Position numbers and translations under genes: made by a program. The notes under the pieces were generated by a model. That model had not been told where the DNA came from, searched no databases, and saw only the letters and a program-made list of their open reading frames with translations. Positions 8,264-17,144 of a stretch of 64,000 nucleotides of DNA are shown one piece after another. The DNA is taken from NCBI GenBank assembly GCA_964391015.1, contig CAYMKU010000020.1:1-64000 (forward strand), read 5' to 3'. The DNA is from XYD12-FULL-36-8 sp964391015 (lineage in GTDB: Bacteria; Bacteroidota; Ignavibacteria; Ignavibacteriales; Ignavibacteriaceae). Positions within the stretch are counted from its first letter, which is position 1; every line of letters starts with the position of its first letter.

Positions 8264-9095
8264 TAAATTTTTCTTTTACCTTGTAACCTATATCTGTTTT
8301 TTCAATTGTTGCAAAAGCATAAAATGGATCATGTTCAAAACACAGTATCCAATTTTGATCAACTACTTGAGATAGAATTTGTTTCTTTTCTTCAATTGTC
8401 AAGAGTGGTTGAAGGTCATAACTCATAACATAAGGCAAAGGAATATGCGATGAGAAAGGAAACAAATCAGCGCAGAACAAAATCACTCTTGAAGAATCGA
8501 ATATTTTTACTAGTTGCATTCCGAATGTATGACCATTCACTTCAATTAATTCAATTTCATTATCAAAAAATTTATCCTTAGTAAAAAACAAAACACCATT
8601 TTCAAATAATGGTAAAAAATTATCCTTCATATAACTGCCTTTGTCTCTTTCAGAAGGATTCATTGCCCAAATTAAATTCTTCTCTGAGATATGATATTTA
8701 GCATTTTGAAAAGCTGGGATTATCTTCCCATCTATCATTTCTGTTGAACCACCAGTATGATCAAAGTGAAGATGTGTAAGTAAAACATCTGTTATATCTT
8801 CTGGCTTGATCCGAAGTTCTGCAAGTGAGGATTTCAATGAAAATTTGTTTTGTTCAATTTTATAGATTTCGTTTAATTTCTTTGACCATTTTTTCCCCAT
8901 TCCAGTATCAATTAAAATTTTTCTGTCATCGGAAATCAAAAGAATATTTCGAGTTGCCAATTTGATTCTGTTCGCCTCATCTGATGGATTAGTTTTTTCC
9001 CAAAGTGGTTTAGGAATAATTCCAAACATTGCTCCCCCATCTAAGTAAAAATGTCCAGATTCAACAGTGTATATTTGATATTTTCCAATCTTCAT
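8253..9095 (-). CDS. Metallo-beta-lactamase-fold hydrolase
   Basis: The 280-residue protein has the metal-binding LLTHLHFDHTGGS (HxHxDH, about 105-117), an upstream ILIDTGMGKKW segment (about 59-69), a GHTFGMQLV segment carrying a further His, the bridging Asp in LFCADLFPF, and a C-terminal CFEHDP with the last His. This is the quorum-quenching lactonase/N-acyl-homoserine-lactonase-like branch of the superfamily, but the substrate cannot be fixed. It overlaps the Rieske gene, and a 64-bp gap separates it from the kinase-like gene. Confidence 0.9.
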   Translation of the reverse strand: MKIGKYQIYTVESGHFYLDGGAMFGIIPKPLWEKTNPSDEANRIKLATRNILLISDDRKILIDTGMGKKWSKKLNEIYKIEQNKFSLKSSLAELRIKPEDITDVLLTHLHFDHTGGSTEMIDGKIIPAFQNAKYHISEKNLIWAMNPSERDKGSYMKDNFLPLFENGVLFFTKDKFFDNEIELIEVNGHTFGMQLVKIFDSSRVILFCADLFPFSSHIPLPYVMSYDLQPLLTIEEKKQILSQVVDQNWILCFEHDPFYAFATIEKTDIGYKVKEKFNEL

Positions 9096-9159
9096 ACGAC
9101 TTAAAATTTTGACTGCGATAAATAATTTTTAATTTAATCAAGTGCTGGACGATAGTAAT

Positions 9160-9888
9160 TTACTTATTCCTAAGATTAAAACTTTGTGGATACTTAGCCA
9201 TAATCGTGTCTGCTATTATTTCGGCAGCAACAGCATAAGAAATTCGGTGGGTATTAATTATTAAATGATAAAATAACGGATTATCAATTTGTTTATGGAA
9301 GTAAGTGTTAATATAGTTCCTTCGTGCTTGATCATCTTTTTTCAGAAAATCAGTTGCTTGCTTAATATCATAGCCATAAACCTCCTTAATGTGATTTATT
9401 CTATCCTCCAAAGTTGATACCAGTCTCACATGAAAAGCATTTGGTGAATTAGCAGTTACAATATTTCCGCCTCTTCCAATAATAATTACATTCCCAATTT
9501 CAGCTAGGCTCAAAATTGTTTGTGTGGTTTTATAAACTAAGGTTTGAATTGAAGGTTGTCCAACAAGTACCTCATTAGCAAATGACAAAATTGATGAATA
9601 TTTTTTTTCATCAACCGCTTCGGTAAGTGTTTTGGGAAGCTTATGATCATCAAGAACTTTTTCAATTAGGTTTTTGTCAAAGATTGTCCAGTCTGGCTGA
9701 ATTTCCTTTTTATACTTCTGGAGAATATCAGCTAACATTCTACTTACTACATCAGCCCCCGCTCCCGTTTCTCTTGAGATTGTAATACATGCACCTTTTT
9801 CGTATTTAATCTTTTTATCTAACTTTCCCTCTTTGGAATGAGTTTCGATGTAAAGTTTTGCTTTTTCTAGCGCACCTGAAATTAACAT
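9160..9888 (-). CDS. Cytidylate kinase-like family protein
   Basis: The protein belongs to the cytidylate-kinase-like P-loop family: ITISRETGAGADVVSRMLADIL near the N-terminus replaces the usual P-loop, followed by the central IIGRGGNIV segment (about 130-140) and the HVRLVSTLEDRI block typical of nucleoside monophosphate kinases. I chose the ATG at 9888, which has AAGGA seven bases upstream, over the TTG at 9915, which has none; this gives 242 residues. The true substrate in this family is often not CMP and is unproven. Confidence 0.85.
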   Translation of the reverse strand: MLISGALEKAKLYIETHSKEGKLDKKIKYEKGACITISRETGAGADVVSRMLADILQKYKKEIQPDWTIFDKNLIEKVLDDHKLPKTLTEAVDEKKYSSILSFANEVLVGQPSIQTLVYKTTQTILSLAEIGNVIIIGRGGNIVTANSPNAFHVRLVSTLEDRINHIKEVYGYDIKQATDFLKKDDQARRNYINTYFHKQIDNPLFYHLIINTHRISYAVAAEIIADTIMAKYPQSFNLRNK

Positions 9889-9954
9889 TTTGTATTCCTT
9901 ATTTGGATCAAACAATGTTAAATGAAATATAAATTAGACCATATAATTCAATCA

Positions 9955-9986
9955 AAACAAAAAAAATGGGCATCAAATTGATGCCC
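9955..9986 (-). terminator. Intrinsic terminator after the ferredoxin gene
   Basis: An 8-bp stem (GGGCATCA/TGATGCCC, 9968-9986) with a 3-base loop is followed on the minus strand by ATTTTTTTTGTTTT. It lies 25 bases past the ferredoxin stop. Confidence 0.85.
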
Positions 9987-10010
9987 TAAAAAATTCTTAA
10001 TTAATTAGAA

Positions 10011-10343
10011 TTATCTTCCTATGCCATCAAGATAATCTTTACGGGCTAAAAGTGTACTCTCATCTTCAACATGATTGGGGTCAGGAACACAGCAGTCAAC
10101 CGGGCACACAGCCGCACATTGAGGTTCATCATGAAACCCTTTACATTCAGTACATTTATCTGGAACTATATAAAAGAAATCATTTGAGAAGAAACCAGCT
10201 GCACCACTTGGAGCTGCATCATCAGCACCATAATTTTTTCCGGCTAACTCCCATTGCGCACCACCTTCATATATTGCAGTATTTGGGCATTCAGGTTCAC
10301 AAGCACCACAATTGATGCACTCCTCTGTTATTTTTATTGCCAT
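10011..10343 (-). CDS. 2[4Fe-4S] ferredoxin (Chlorobium-type)
   Basis: The 110 residues hold two cluster motifs, CINCGACEPECP (about 9-20) and CTECKGFHDEPQCAAVCP (about 64-81). The second has the eight-residue expansion typical of green-sulfur-bacterial and Alvin-type ferredoxins. This class of low-potential carrier serves ferredoxin-dependent oxidoreductases and could be the partner of the hydrogenase encoded at 55-58 kb. The gene stands alone between non-coding gaps and has its own terminator. The linker between the motifs (about 22-60) is longer than in the shortest ferredoxins and rich in Gly/Ala. Confidence 0.95.
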   Translation of the reverse strand: MAIKITEECINCGACEPECPNTAIYEGGAQWELAGKNYGADDAAPSGAAGFFSNDFFYIVPDKCTECKGFHDEPQCAAVCPVDCCVPDPNHVEDESTLLARKDYLDGIGR

Positions 10344-10461
10344 TTCAGTTTACTCCTTCGAACTATTTAATAGAATTTATTAGTAAAAGTATTTAATTCC
10401 ATAACAATTTTACTAAAACCGATTAACAACTTCAATGAAAAAACATGCAAAAATTTTTTAC

Positions 10462-11172
10462 CTACCAACTACCACTTGAACCTCCACCACCAAACGAACC
10501 ACCGCCGCCACTAAATCCACCAAAACCGCTACCGCTTCCACCAACACCCCCGCTACCCCACCCACCTCCATAATAGGTATATCCACCTGGACCGTTGAAT
10601 TTCCTTATCTTTGGAAGAAAGACAAAAATTATAAATATGATTATTAGAAAAACCATTATTCCTGAGACTTTAGTTCCCTTGGACTCTTCTTTGAAATCAG
10701 CTTTGTATTCTCCCTTAATAGTAGCTATTATAGCATTAATTCCCGAAGTAATTCCCACATAATACTCTTCCCTTTTAAAATACGGGGCTATCACATTTCT
10801 TATAATTGAACTAGCCAACGCATCTGGTAAGACACCTTCTAAGCCATAACCCACCTCTATCCGCATTTTCTTGTCATTCTTAACAACAAGTAACAAAACC
10901 CCATTTGAATTTTCCTTCGTGCCGATTTTATTTTTCTCAGCAACCTCATAAGAATATTCTTCAAGAGGATAACCATCCAGCGATGCAATCATGAGGGAAA
11001 CTAATTGATTAGTTGTTGTATCCTCATAAGTTTTAAGTCTTAAATTAAGTTGTTGTAGTTCATCACTAGATAGTGTATTCGTAAAATCATTTGCCCAATT
11101 TTGAAGTTTTGGTACTTCAGGTTGAGCTACGACAGATGTATATATTACCAATAAGTAAAGAAAAAAACGCAT
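10462..11172 (-). CDS. TPM-domain exported membrane protein
   Basis: The 236-residue protein has a short signal peptide (ending near VVAQ), a TPM domain (about 20-150, with WANDFTNTLSSDEL and MRIEVGYGLEGVLPD), a single membrane helix (about 172-190) and a long Gly/Ser tail (GGGWGSGGVGGSG onward). TPM proteins are periplasm-facing; some family members assist photosystem repair or act as phosphatases. It sits 5 bp downstream of a LemA gene, a pairing seen in many bacteria, though its purpose remains unclear. Confidence 0.92.
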   Translation of the reverse strand: MRFFLYLLVIYTSVVAQPEVPKLQNWANDFTNTLSSDELQQLNLRLKTYEDTTTNQLVSLMIASLDGYPLEEYSYEVAEKNKIGTKENSNGVLLLVVKNDKKMRIEVGYGLEGVLPDALASSIIRNVIAPYFKREEYYVGITSGINAIIATIKGEYKADFKEESKGTKVSGIMVFLIIIFIIFVFLPKIRKFNGPGGYTYYGGGWGSGGVGGSGSGFGGFSGGGGSFGGGGSSGSW

Positions 11173-11177
11173 TATTT

Positions 11178-11783
11178 TTAGAACTCAACTTTTGGTGGAG
11201 TTTCAGATCCAACTGTTGATTTAAAGTAAGATTTTTCTTTAAACCCAAACATACTTGCAAAAAATGCAGAAGGGAATTTTTTAATAGTAGTATTATATCT
11301 CTGAACGGTTGAATTAAATTTCCCTCTTTCAACAGAAATTCTGTTTTCAGTTCCCTCAAGTTGAGATTGAAGTTGCAGAAAATTTTCGTTTGCTTTCAAC
11401 TCAGGATAATTTTCAACTGTAACAAGCAATCGCGAAAGAGCATTGCTTAAATTCCCCTGCAACTGTTCGAACTTTTGAAACGCCTGAGGATCATTTAACA
11501 CTTCCGGTGTAATGTTAAATTGGCTAACCTTCGCTCTGGCTTCGGTAACATCAGTAAGAACCCCTCTCTCAAAATTAGCATACCCCTTTACAGTATTTAC
11601 AAGATTTGGAATAAGATCCGCCCTTCTTTGATACTGATTTTCAACCTGGCTCCAGCTCTGATTCACTTCCTCATTTATTGTTACAAGATTATTATATGTT
11701 CTAATACCCCATGAGATTAAAATGACTATAAAAAGAACGACCACTGCTGCGATAGATAAACCAATGATGGCACCTTTTTTCAT
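11178..11783 (-). CDS. lemA: LemA family protein
   Basis: The 201 residues begin with a signal-anchor helix (about 6-26), followed by the LemA helical bundle: YNNLVTINEEVNQSWSQVENQYQRR, DLIPNLVNTVKGYA and LLVTVENYPELKANENF. The start is supported by GGAGGATAA directly before the ATG. LemA proteins are membrane-anchored with a periplasmic helical domain and no proven activity. The adjoining TPM gene is 5 bp downstream, so the two form a bicistronic unit. Confidence 0.95.
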   Translation of the reverse strand: MKKGAIIGLSIAAVVVLFIVILISWGIRTYNNLVTINEEVNQSWSQVENQYQRRADLIPNLVNTVKGYANFERGVLTDVTEARAKVSQFNITPEVLNDPQAFQKFEQLQGNLSNALSRLLVTVENYPELKANENFLQLQSQLEGTENRISVERGKFNSTVQRYNTTIKKFPSAFFASMFGFKEKSYFKSTVGSETPPKVEF

Positions 11784-11897
11784 TTATCCTCCATACTATT
11801 TTCAACTAAAAGTTAGTTAGATAATTAATTTAGAAATTTTAACCACAAACAATTTACCTTGATTTCTTTTTAATATGCAAGTCCGACGAAGCAATAT

Positions 11898-12758
11898 TTA
11901 CGGCTTCGAACCACGATAATTATTCTGAAGATAATTTAACATCCAATGGCTCACCTCCAGATTATGCTCTACTGCAAATTTCCCGGCATTTTGTAAATTC
12001 CCGTTGTAAAACCTAAGTGCAAGAAAATCTGCTACCATAAAACCATCAAATATTCTATCAGATAAAAACGCTGTTATGGAGTTGTAAGTCCACAGAGTAA
12101 CCCATGCAAGAGATAAAACACCACTTAAATAATTTCCGGTGTAAAATTGACCGGCACCTGGTAAAATGTAAGATAATATTTTTGCTTTGGTCTCGGAATA
12201 CTGTGATTCAATAACATTATCACATAAAAGTTTGATCTCATGGTTTGCATCTAACTTTGCAAACTCTACAGATGCCTTATCCCATTCATCACTGAAAATA
12301 TAGGACCAACCCCTCCAATAGGTAATTTGATTTTTCTCTTCGCTAAATCTTTGACCTTTAGTGAGATCATTTAACAATTCAAAAGCACGAAAGGTGGTTT
12401 TTCGCAGCAAGTTGATTTTAATAATTTCAATTTTTATGTCAAACAATGAATCAACATTCGGAGCATCGAATTCAGCTTTGTTCAAATAATTGATCGCCTC
12501 ATCAAACTTTCCACCTTGTTTATAGGACAAAGCGATAAGTTTATTCGAAATGAACGAGTATTGCTTAAGTGAATCGAAAAATTGGAGTCGTTTTAGTTCC
12601 GTAATTGCATCATAATATTTTTCTTGACCAAATATTTTATAAGCATGCTCAAACTGACTTTGAAGATTATTTTGAGCAATAAGATGGTTGCTAAACAAAA
12701 CGAGAGCAACTAATAATGTTTTTCCAAATTGATAAAATTTGAAGTCTTTTGTACTCAT
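11898..12758 (-). CDS. Exported TPR protein with C-terminal membrane segment
   Basis: I place the start at the ATG ending at 12758, two bases after the preceding gene's stop; this gives a 286-residue protein with a clean signal peptide ending near LIAQ. An upstream in-frame start at 12809 would run into the neighbour's coding sequence. The middle has TPR-like helices (YKIFGQEKYYDAITELKRL and following). The C-terminal third has ILSYILPGAGQFYTGNYLSG followed by hydrophobic stretches. The same PGAGxFYT motif occurs in the preceding gene, so the two are paralogous. Function unknown. Confidence 0.75.
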   Translation of the reverse strand: MSTKDFKFYQFGKTLLVALVLFSNHLIAQNNLQSQFEHAYKIFGQEKYYDAITELKRLQFFDSLKQYSFISNKLIALSYKQGGKFDEAINYLNKAEFDAPNVDSLFDIKIEIIKINLLRKTTFRAFELLNDLTKGQRFSEEKNQITYWRGWSYIFSDEWDKASVEFAKLDANHEIKLLCDNVIESQYSETKAKILSYILPGAGQFYTGNYLSGVLSLAWVTLWTYNSITAFLSDRIFDGFMVADFLALRFYNGNLQNAGKFAVEHNLEVSHWMLNYLQNNYRGSKP

Positions 12759-12759
12759 C

Positions 12760-13626
12760 TCACTTGCAAAGGTCATATTCTGATAGAAAATAATTTCTTG
12801 ATCTAACAAATGAATCCAAGCGCAAATTTAACTCATATCTTATACGTGAATTATAGATCTGAGCAGACGTATACGAACCATAAACATTTCCACCATAAAA
12901 TCCCGCAGCTAATCCTGCAAATAGCCAACCTCTAAAGTTATGTCTTGCTTTGAAGTTATCATAAGCAAGAAATGAAAATAAACCAGTCGTGATAAATGCA
13001 AAAATCCCATCGCTGATTTCTTCAGTATAAAATTTTCCAGCTCCAGGAAACACAGAAGATAAAATTGAAGCTAAAAGCGGGTTTTTATTTGGTGGATTTA
13101 TTCTTAACTGATATAAATATGTAAGTTCCTCTCGATCCACAAAATCAAATGGTTTGATGAATTCATCAAAGGCTGGAATTTTTTCACCTTCTTTCAGATA
13201 TGAATAAAATAGGAGCTTATTTTCTGCTGAAGTGTTTTCCAACATTTTCATTTTGTTATTTTCTTGAGTTTTTTCCCTTAACTCAAGATATCTCTCTTCC
13301 AAGAAAAGTATTTTTAACAATTCTAATCTCGCTTTTTGAGAAAATGGAGAGATCGGTTCTACCTTGGAAAAAAGGTTTTCAGCTTTTGAATATTCACCAA
13401 TCGCCGAAAAACTAAAAGCTATCCTAAAATTTATTTCATCAGTTCGAAGTTCTTCATTTATTTTCAAATACTCGTCTGCAGCTCGAAGATAATCCTTTTC
13501 ACAGAAAAGATAATTTGCAAATTGTATAATGTTTTCTTTTGTATGAAAGGAATTGGGTATTGAATCCGAACCCTGAGCAAAATTAATGCCCAACAAAAGA
13601 AAAAATATTATGAAAGTTTTTATCAT
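12760..13626 (-). CDS. Exported TPR protein with PGAG motif
   Basis: This 288-residue protein has a signal peptide ending near NFAQ and TPR-like helices (LFCEKDYLRAADEYLKI and EYSKAENLFSKV). It then has the motif LASILSSVFPGAGKFYTEEI (about 190-208), followed by a hydrophobic helical region ending in GLAAGFYGGNVYGSY. It overlaps the yidD-like gene upstream by four bases (ATGA), implying translational coupling. The domain order matches the next gene downstream. The family is not one I can name with confidence; DUF5683-like proteins share a PGxGqxY motif. Confidence 0.8.
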   Translation of the reverse strand: MIKTFIIFFLLLGINFAQGSDSIPNSFHTKENIIQFANYLFCEKDYLRAADEYLKINEELRTDEINFRIAFSFSAIGEYSKAENLFSKVEPISPFSQKARLELLKILFLEERYLELREKTQENNKMKMLENTSAENKLLFYSYLKEGEKIPAFDEFIKPFDFVDREELTYLYQLRINPPNKNPLLASILSSVFPGAGKFYTEEISDGIFAFITTGLFSFLAYDNFKARHNFRGWLFAGLAAGFYGGNVYGSYTSAQIYNSRIRYELNLRLDSFVRSRNYFLSEYDLCK

Positions 13627-14078
13627 TCACTTTTGATGAATGTATTGTATGGTAAGTAATGAATTTTATTTTCATCCAAAGTATAAAGTGTTACTGGATC
13701 ATAGTAATAATGAGATCCAAAGCGAGGATATTTACCCGATCTGTTTAGAATATTCATATCACGAGTAAACCGGTCAAAAAACATTAGAATACCTTGAGGA
13801 AAATTCGTTTCTTTAACAGCTTGAATGAAGAAACCTGAGCATGATGGTCTAAATGGACAATTATCTCCGTCAACATCTGAAATAAAAAGCCAATAAACCG
13901 AAGCAAGCGATTTAACAACTAATTCTGGTAGATTATCGCCTCCGAAAGAATGATCTCGCCCTATCTGCACATTATAATTTGAATAACTGATTTCGGATTT
14001 TCCCCATTTAACCCAGTCGGTTTGAGCAAAGATAGTTAATGTACACATGGGAAAAATCAGAAGGAAAAAAATTTTCAT
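13623..14078 (-). CDS. YidD-domain protein with signal peptide
   Basis: The 151-residue protein begins with a likely signal peptide (MKIFFLLIFPMCTLTIFAQ), followed by a short exported-looking region. The YidD core then contains NCPFRPSCSGFFIQAVKE (about 74-91) and a FFDRFTRDMNIL segment. Ordinary YidD is about 80 residues, cytosolic, and assists YidC-dependent membrane protein insertion; an added signal peptide is unusual. It is coupled by a 4-bp overlap to two exported TPR proteins, so its function may differ from that of classical YidD. Confidence 0.8.
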   Translation of the reverse strand: MKIFFLLIFPMCTLTIFAQTDWVKWGKSEISYSNYNVQIGRDHSFGGDNLPELVVKSLASVYWLFISDVDGDNCPFRPSCSGFFIQAVKETNFPQGILMFFDRFTRDMNILNRSGKYPRFGSHYYYDPVTLYTLDENKIHYLPYNTFIKSE

Positions 14079-14090
14079 CCTGATACCTGA

Positions 14091-15233
14091 TTAAGCATCA
14101 AGTAATGCACGAGCAATTACAACATTCTGAATTTCTGAAGTCCCTTCATAGATTTCGGTAATCTTAGCATCCCGTAAATATCTCTCCACAAGGTACTCAC
14201 GCACATAACCATAGCCACCATGAATCTGGATTGCTTCAAGAGCACATTCAACTGCAATTTTTGATGAGTATAGTTTCGCCATAGCAGCTTCTTTAAAATA
14301 TTTTTTATCAGCATCTTTTAATGCAGCCGCTTTAAGTGTGAGCATTTTGGCAGCGTCAATTTTTACAGCCATATCAGAAAGCTTAAATTGTATCGCTTGA
14401 AAATTTGAAATAGCTGATCCAAATGCCTTCCTCTCTCTCGAATATTTGAGCGCTGCTTCAAAGGATGCCTCAGCTATTCCAATTGCCTGCGAGGCAATTC
14501 CGATTCTTCCCCCGTTAAGCGTATTCATCGCAAAGTTAAAACCTTTACCTTCTTCCCAAACAAGATTTTTGGAAAGCACCTTACAATTTTCAAAGGTAAG
14601 TGAACACGTATCTGAACTTCTTATTCCAAGCTTATCTTCCTTTTTCCCATGTCCAAAACCAGGCGTACCCTTCTCGACAAGCAAAGTTGAAATACCGTGA
14701 TGGCCTTTTTCTCTATCAGTAGTTGCCATTACCAAGAAATAATCAGCAGAGGTTCCGTTTGTTATCCAATTTTTCATTCCATTGATTATAAAATAATCAC
14801 CATCTTTATCAGCAGTTGTCTTTTGTTTAGTAGCATCGCTCCCCGCTTCAGGTTCTGATAATGCAAATGCCCCGAGCTTTTCACCTTTTGCTAAAGGAGT
14901 TAAGTAATTTTCTTTAATGTAATCCGACCCATATTTCTCTAGACCATAACATACGAGGGAGTTGTTTACGGACATAATAACTCCAACGCTAGCATCAACT
15001 TTAGAAATTTCGATCATAGCAAGAACATAACTAATTGTATCTAGCCCAGCCCCTCCAAACTCTGGTGGAACCATCATTCCTAAAAATCCTAATTCTCCTA
15101 ATTTCTTTACAATTTCTGAAGGAAACTTTGCATCAATATCCCTTTGGATTGCACTTGGCGCGATTTCTGCTTCCGCAAACTCTTTTGCCGACTGCTGAAT
15201 CATGATTTGATCTTCAGTAAAATCGAAATTCAT
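14091..15233 (-). CDS. Acyl-CoA dehydrogenase (short-chain type)
   Basis: This FAD enzyme introduces the first double bond of beta-oxidation. The 380 residues have the usual three-domain layout: AFALSEPEAGSDA (about 126-138) and the beta-domain segment WITNGTSADYFLVMA with FAD contacts; RKAFGSAISNFQAIQFKLSDMA (about 270-290); and IQIHGGYGYVREYLVERYLRD. The catalytic Glu lies in IYEGTSEIQ (about 362-370), the position used by short-chain/butyryl-CoA enzymes. The gene is divergent from rlmN. No enoyl-CoA hydratase or electron-transferring flavoprotein gene is adjacent. Confidence 0.95.
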   Translation of the reverse strand: MNFDFTEDQIMIQQSAKEFAEAEIAPSAIQRDIDAKFPSEIVKKLGELGFLGMMVPPEFGGAGLDTISYVLAMIEISKVDASVGVIMSVNNSLVCYGLEKYGSDYIKENYLTPLAKGEKLGAFALSEPEAGSDATKQKTTADKDGDYFIINGMKNWITNGTSADYFLVMATTDREKGHHGISTLLVEKGTPGFGHGKKEDKLGIRSSDTCSLTFENCKVLSKNLVWEEGKGFNFAMNTLNGGRIGIASQAIGIAEASFEAALKYSRERKAFGSAISNFQAIQFKLSDMAVKIDAAKMLTLKAAALKDADKKYFKEAAMAKLYSSKIAVECALEAIQIHGGYGYVREYLVERYLRDAKITEIYEGTSEIQNVVIARALLDA

Positions 15234-15352
15234 TTTTTTACCTGTGATTTAATTAAAAGATGTTTTAAAAATTCTTTCTTAATTTATACAATAGTACATA
15301 AAATGGAAAATGTTTTTCTTTTACAGATAAATTCTTCTTTATATATTTTAAT

Positions 15353-16456
15353 ATGGAAAACACAAGGGATATTTCAATTGAAGATGTACCAGTGAATCAA
15401 GCTGCTAAAAAGACTATTCTTAAAGGATTAACTCTGGAAGAATTAAAAAACTACTTTGTTTCTAAAGGATTGCAAAGATTTCGCGGAGAGCAATTCTTCT
15501 ACTGGATGTACAATCATTTGTCCACAGATATCGATGAGATGAGCAATATTCCAAAGACAATAAGAAATGAAATAAGGAATGAAATAGAACTACAAACACT
15601 TGATCTTTTCCACTCCGAACAATCAGAAACCACAAAAACAAAGAAGTATATCTTCATCACCAAAGATGAAAATAAAATAGAAAGCGTTATTATTCCTGAA
15701 GAAACCAGAACAACATTATGTATCTCAACTCAAGTTGGCTGCCCGCTCGATTGCCAATTTTGTGCTACTGGTTTGATGGGTTATAAACGTAATCTGACCT
15801 CCGGAGAAATTTTTGATCAATTTATGCTTGCTGCAAAAGATTACGGGAAGGATAAAATAACGAACATTGTTTATATGGGAATGGGAGAACCTTTACTGAA
15901 TTATTATAACACATTAAAGAGCCTGAATATATTTGCAAATGAAATTACAAAGGGAATCAGCATAAAAAAAATTACAGTTTCAACAGCTGGAATTGCACCT
16001 AGAATAAGAGAGCTTGCCGATACCGGCATAAATGTAAAACTAGCATTTTCTCTTCACTCTTGTTTTGAAGATTTAAGAAGCAAGCTTATGCCAATAAATC
16101 AAAAATATTCCTTAAAAGAAAATTTAATGGCAGTACGCTACTATGCAAAAAGAACCTCAACACGAATTACTTTCGAATATGTTATGCTGAAAGATTTAAA
16201 TGATACCGATGAGGATGTTAACGCACTTGTAAAAATTTGTAAGGAGATCCCTTCAAAAGTGAATGTTATACCCTTCAATTCATTAAAGCATATAAATCCA
16301 AGTGGATTTTCAGCACAATTGGAATCGACACCTAAAGAGAAAATAGAAGACTTTATAAGCAAACTCAGAGATAAAAACATTACTGTTTTTGTTCGCCAAA
16401 CACAAGGAGATGACATCGCTGCAGCCTGTGGACAACTGGCTGTTAAGTTCATTTAA
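15353..16456 (+). CDS. rlmN: 23S rRNA (adenine-2503-C2) methyltransferase
   Basis: RlmN is a radical-SAM enzyme that methylates C2 of A2503 in 23S rRNA and A37 in some tRNAs. The 367 residues include the radical-SAM cysteines in QVGCPLDCQFCATG (CxxxCxxC, about 122-135), the glycine motif MGMGEPLLNY (about 182-191), the LAFSLHS segment, and the C-terminal Cys in IAAACGQLA that forms the methyl-transfer intermediate. The companion methyl-accepting Cys is in the radical-SAM loop. The ATG lacks a strong SD. It is followed 10 bp later by a SpoU-family methyltransferase, so two RNA-modification genes sit together. Confidence 0.96.
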   Translation: MENTRDISIEDVPVNQAAKKTILKGLTLEELKNYFVSKGLQRFRGEQFFYWMYNHLSTDIDEMSNIPKTIRNEIRNEIELQTLDLFHSEQSETTKTKKYIFITKDENKIESVIIPEETRTTLCISTQVGCPLDCQFCATGLMGYKRNLTSGEIFDQFMLAAKDYGKDKITNIVYMGMGEPLLNYYNTLKSLNIFANEITKGISIKKITVSTAGIAPRIRELADTGINVKLAFSLHSCFEDLRSKLMPINQKYSLKENLMAVRYYAKRTSTRITFEYVMLKDLNDTDEDVNALVKICKEIPSKVNVIPFNSLKHINPSGFSAQLESTPKEKIEDFISKLRDKNITVFVRQTQGDDIAAACGQLAVKFI

Positions 16457-16466
16457 TTATAATTGT

Positions 16467-17000
16467 ATGAAAAAACTCACACACGATGAAATTTCACTTA
16501 AGAGAAATACTCTCGACTCTCTTCATCGAGTTAAAAAATTACCGGTTTATGTTTTGCTTAACAGTATTAGAAGCAACTACAATGTTGGCTCTATTTTCCG
16601 TTCATCAGATGGAGCAATGATAGAAAAGCTCTATCTCTGTGGTTACACTCCATGTCCGCCTAAAAAGGAAGTACTTAAAACCGCTTTAGGCTCAACTGAA
16701 AGTATAAAGTGGGAATATGCAAAAGATGCTAAAGCTGTGATCACACAGTTAAAAAATGAAGGTATAAAAATTCTTGCTTTGGAATTAACTGATAAAAGTT
16801 TTCCTTATTATCAATTAACATCTAATGATTTTCCTTTATGCTTAGTTGTTGGTAATGAAATAACGGGCGTAGCTCAGGAACTGCTTGATCTCTGCGATAA
16901 ATCAATAGAAATTCCACAGTACGGAATTAAGCAATCTCTAAACGTAGCAGTTGCATATGGAATAGCAATCTTTGAATTAAGAAGAATTTTGGATGTTTGA
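16467..17000 (+). CDS. TrmH/SpoU-family RNA methyltransferase
   Basis: The ATG at 16467 lies 10 bp after the rlmN stop and gives 178 residues; a longer upstream reading would overlap rlmN and begin with non-homologous sequence. SPOUT motifs are visible: NSIRSNYNVGSIFRSSDG (about 28-45; motif 1, Asn/Arg), LCLVVGNEITGV (about 131-142; motif 2) and IEIPQYGIKQSLNVAVAYGIA (about 153-173; motif 3). These proteins 2'-O-methylate tRNA or rRNA; the specific target is not clear. It is cytosolic and probably co-transcribed with rlmN. Confidence 0.9.
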   Translation: MKKLTHDEISLKRNTLDSLHRVKKLPVYVLLNSIRSNYNVGSIFRSSDGAMIEKLYLCGYTPCPPKKEVLKTALGSTESIKWEYAKDAKAVITQLKNEGIKILALELTDKSFPYYQLTSNDFPLCLVVGNEITGVAQELLDLCDKSIEIPQYGIKQSLNVAVAYGIAIFELRRILDV

Positions 17001-17061
17001 TGACATTGCTCAACTAAGAAACAACACTCTATCCTGACGAAATTAAACTTGAAATTTAATA

Positions 17062-17093
17062 TTGACAATTTGCTTGCTCATAATTTATATTTC
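17062..17093 (+). promoter_or_regulatory. Predicted Bacteroidota-type promoter upstream of the TPR gene
   Basis: TTG (17062-17064), 21 bases, then TATATTTC (17086-17093) match the TTG / TAnnTTTG vegetative promoter of Bacteroidota at 7 of 8 positions of the -7 box. It sits about 50 bases ahead of the ATG at 17145, which also has the SD TAGAGG. Confidence 0.5.
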
Positions 17094-17144
17094 GAGCCAT
17101 TTTAAAGAAACTAAATTCTTATTCATTTAATATTTAGAGGTATT

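Noticed and set aside
12759..12809. Upstream start for the first PGAG-motif TPR protein
   Set aside because: It lies inside the previous gene and gives no signal peptide at the N-terminus, whereas the ATG ending at 12758 does.
16389..16466. Longer N-terminus for the SpoU methyltransferase
   Set aside because: The extra residues are read from the rlmN coding sequence in another frame and do not resemble the family; the ATG at 16467 fits both the family length and the gene gap.
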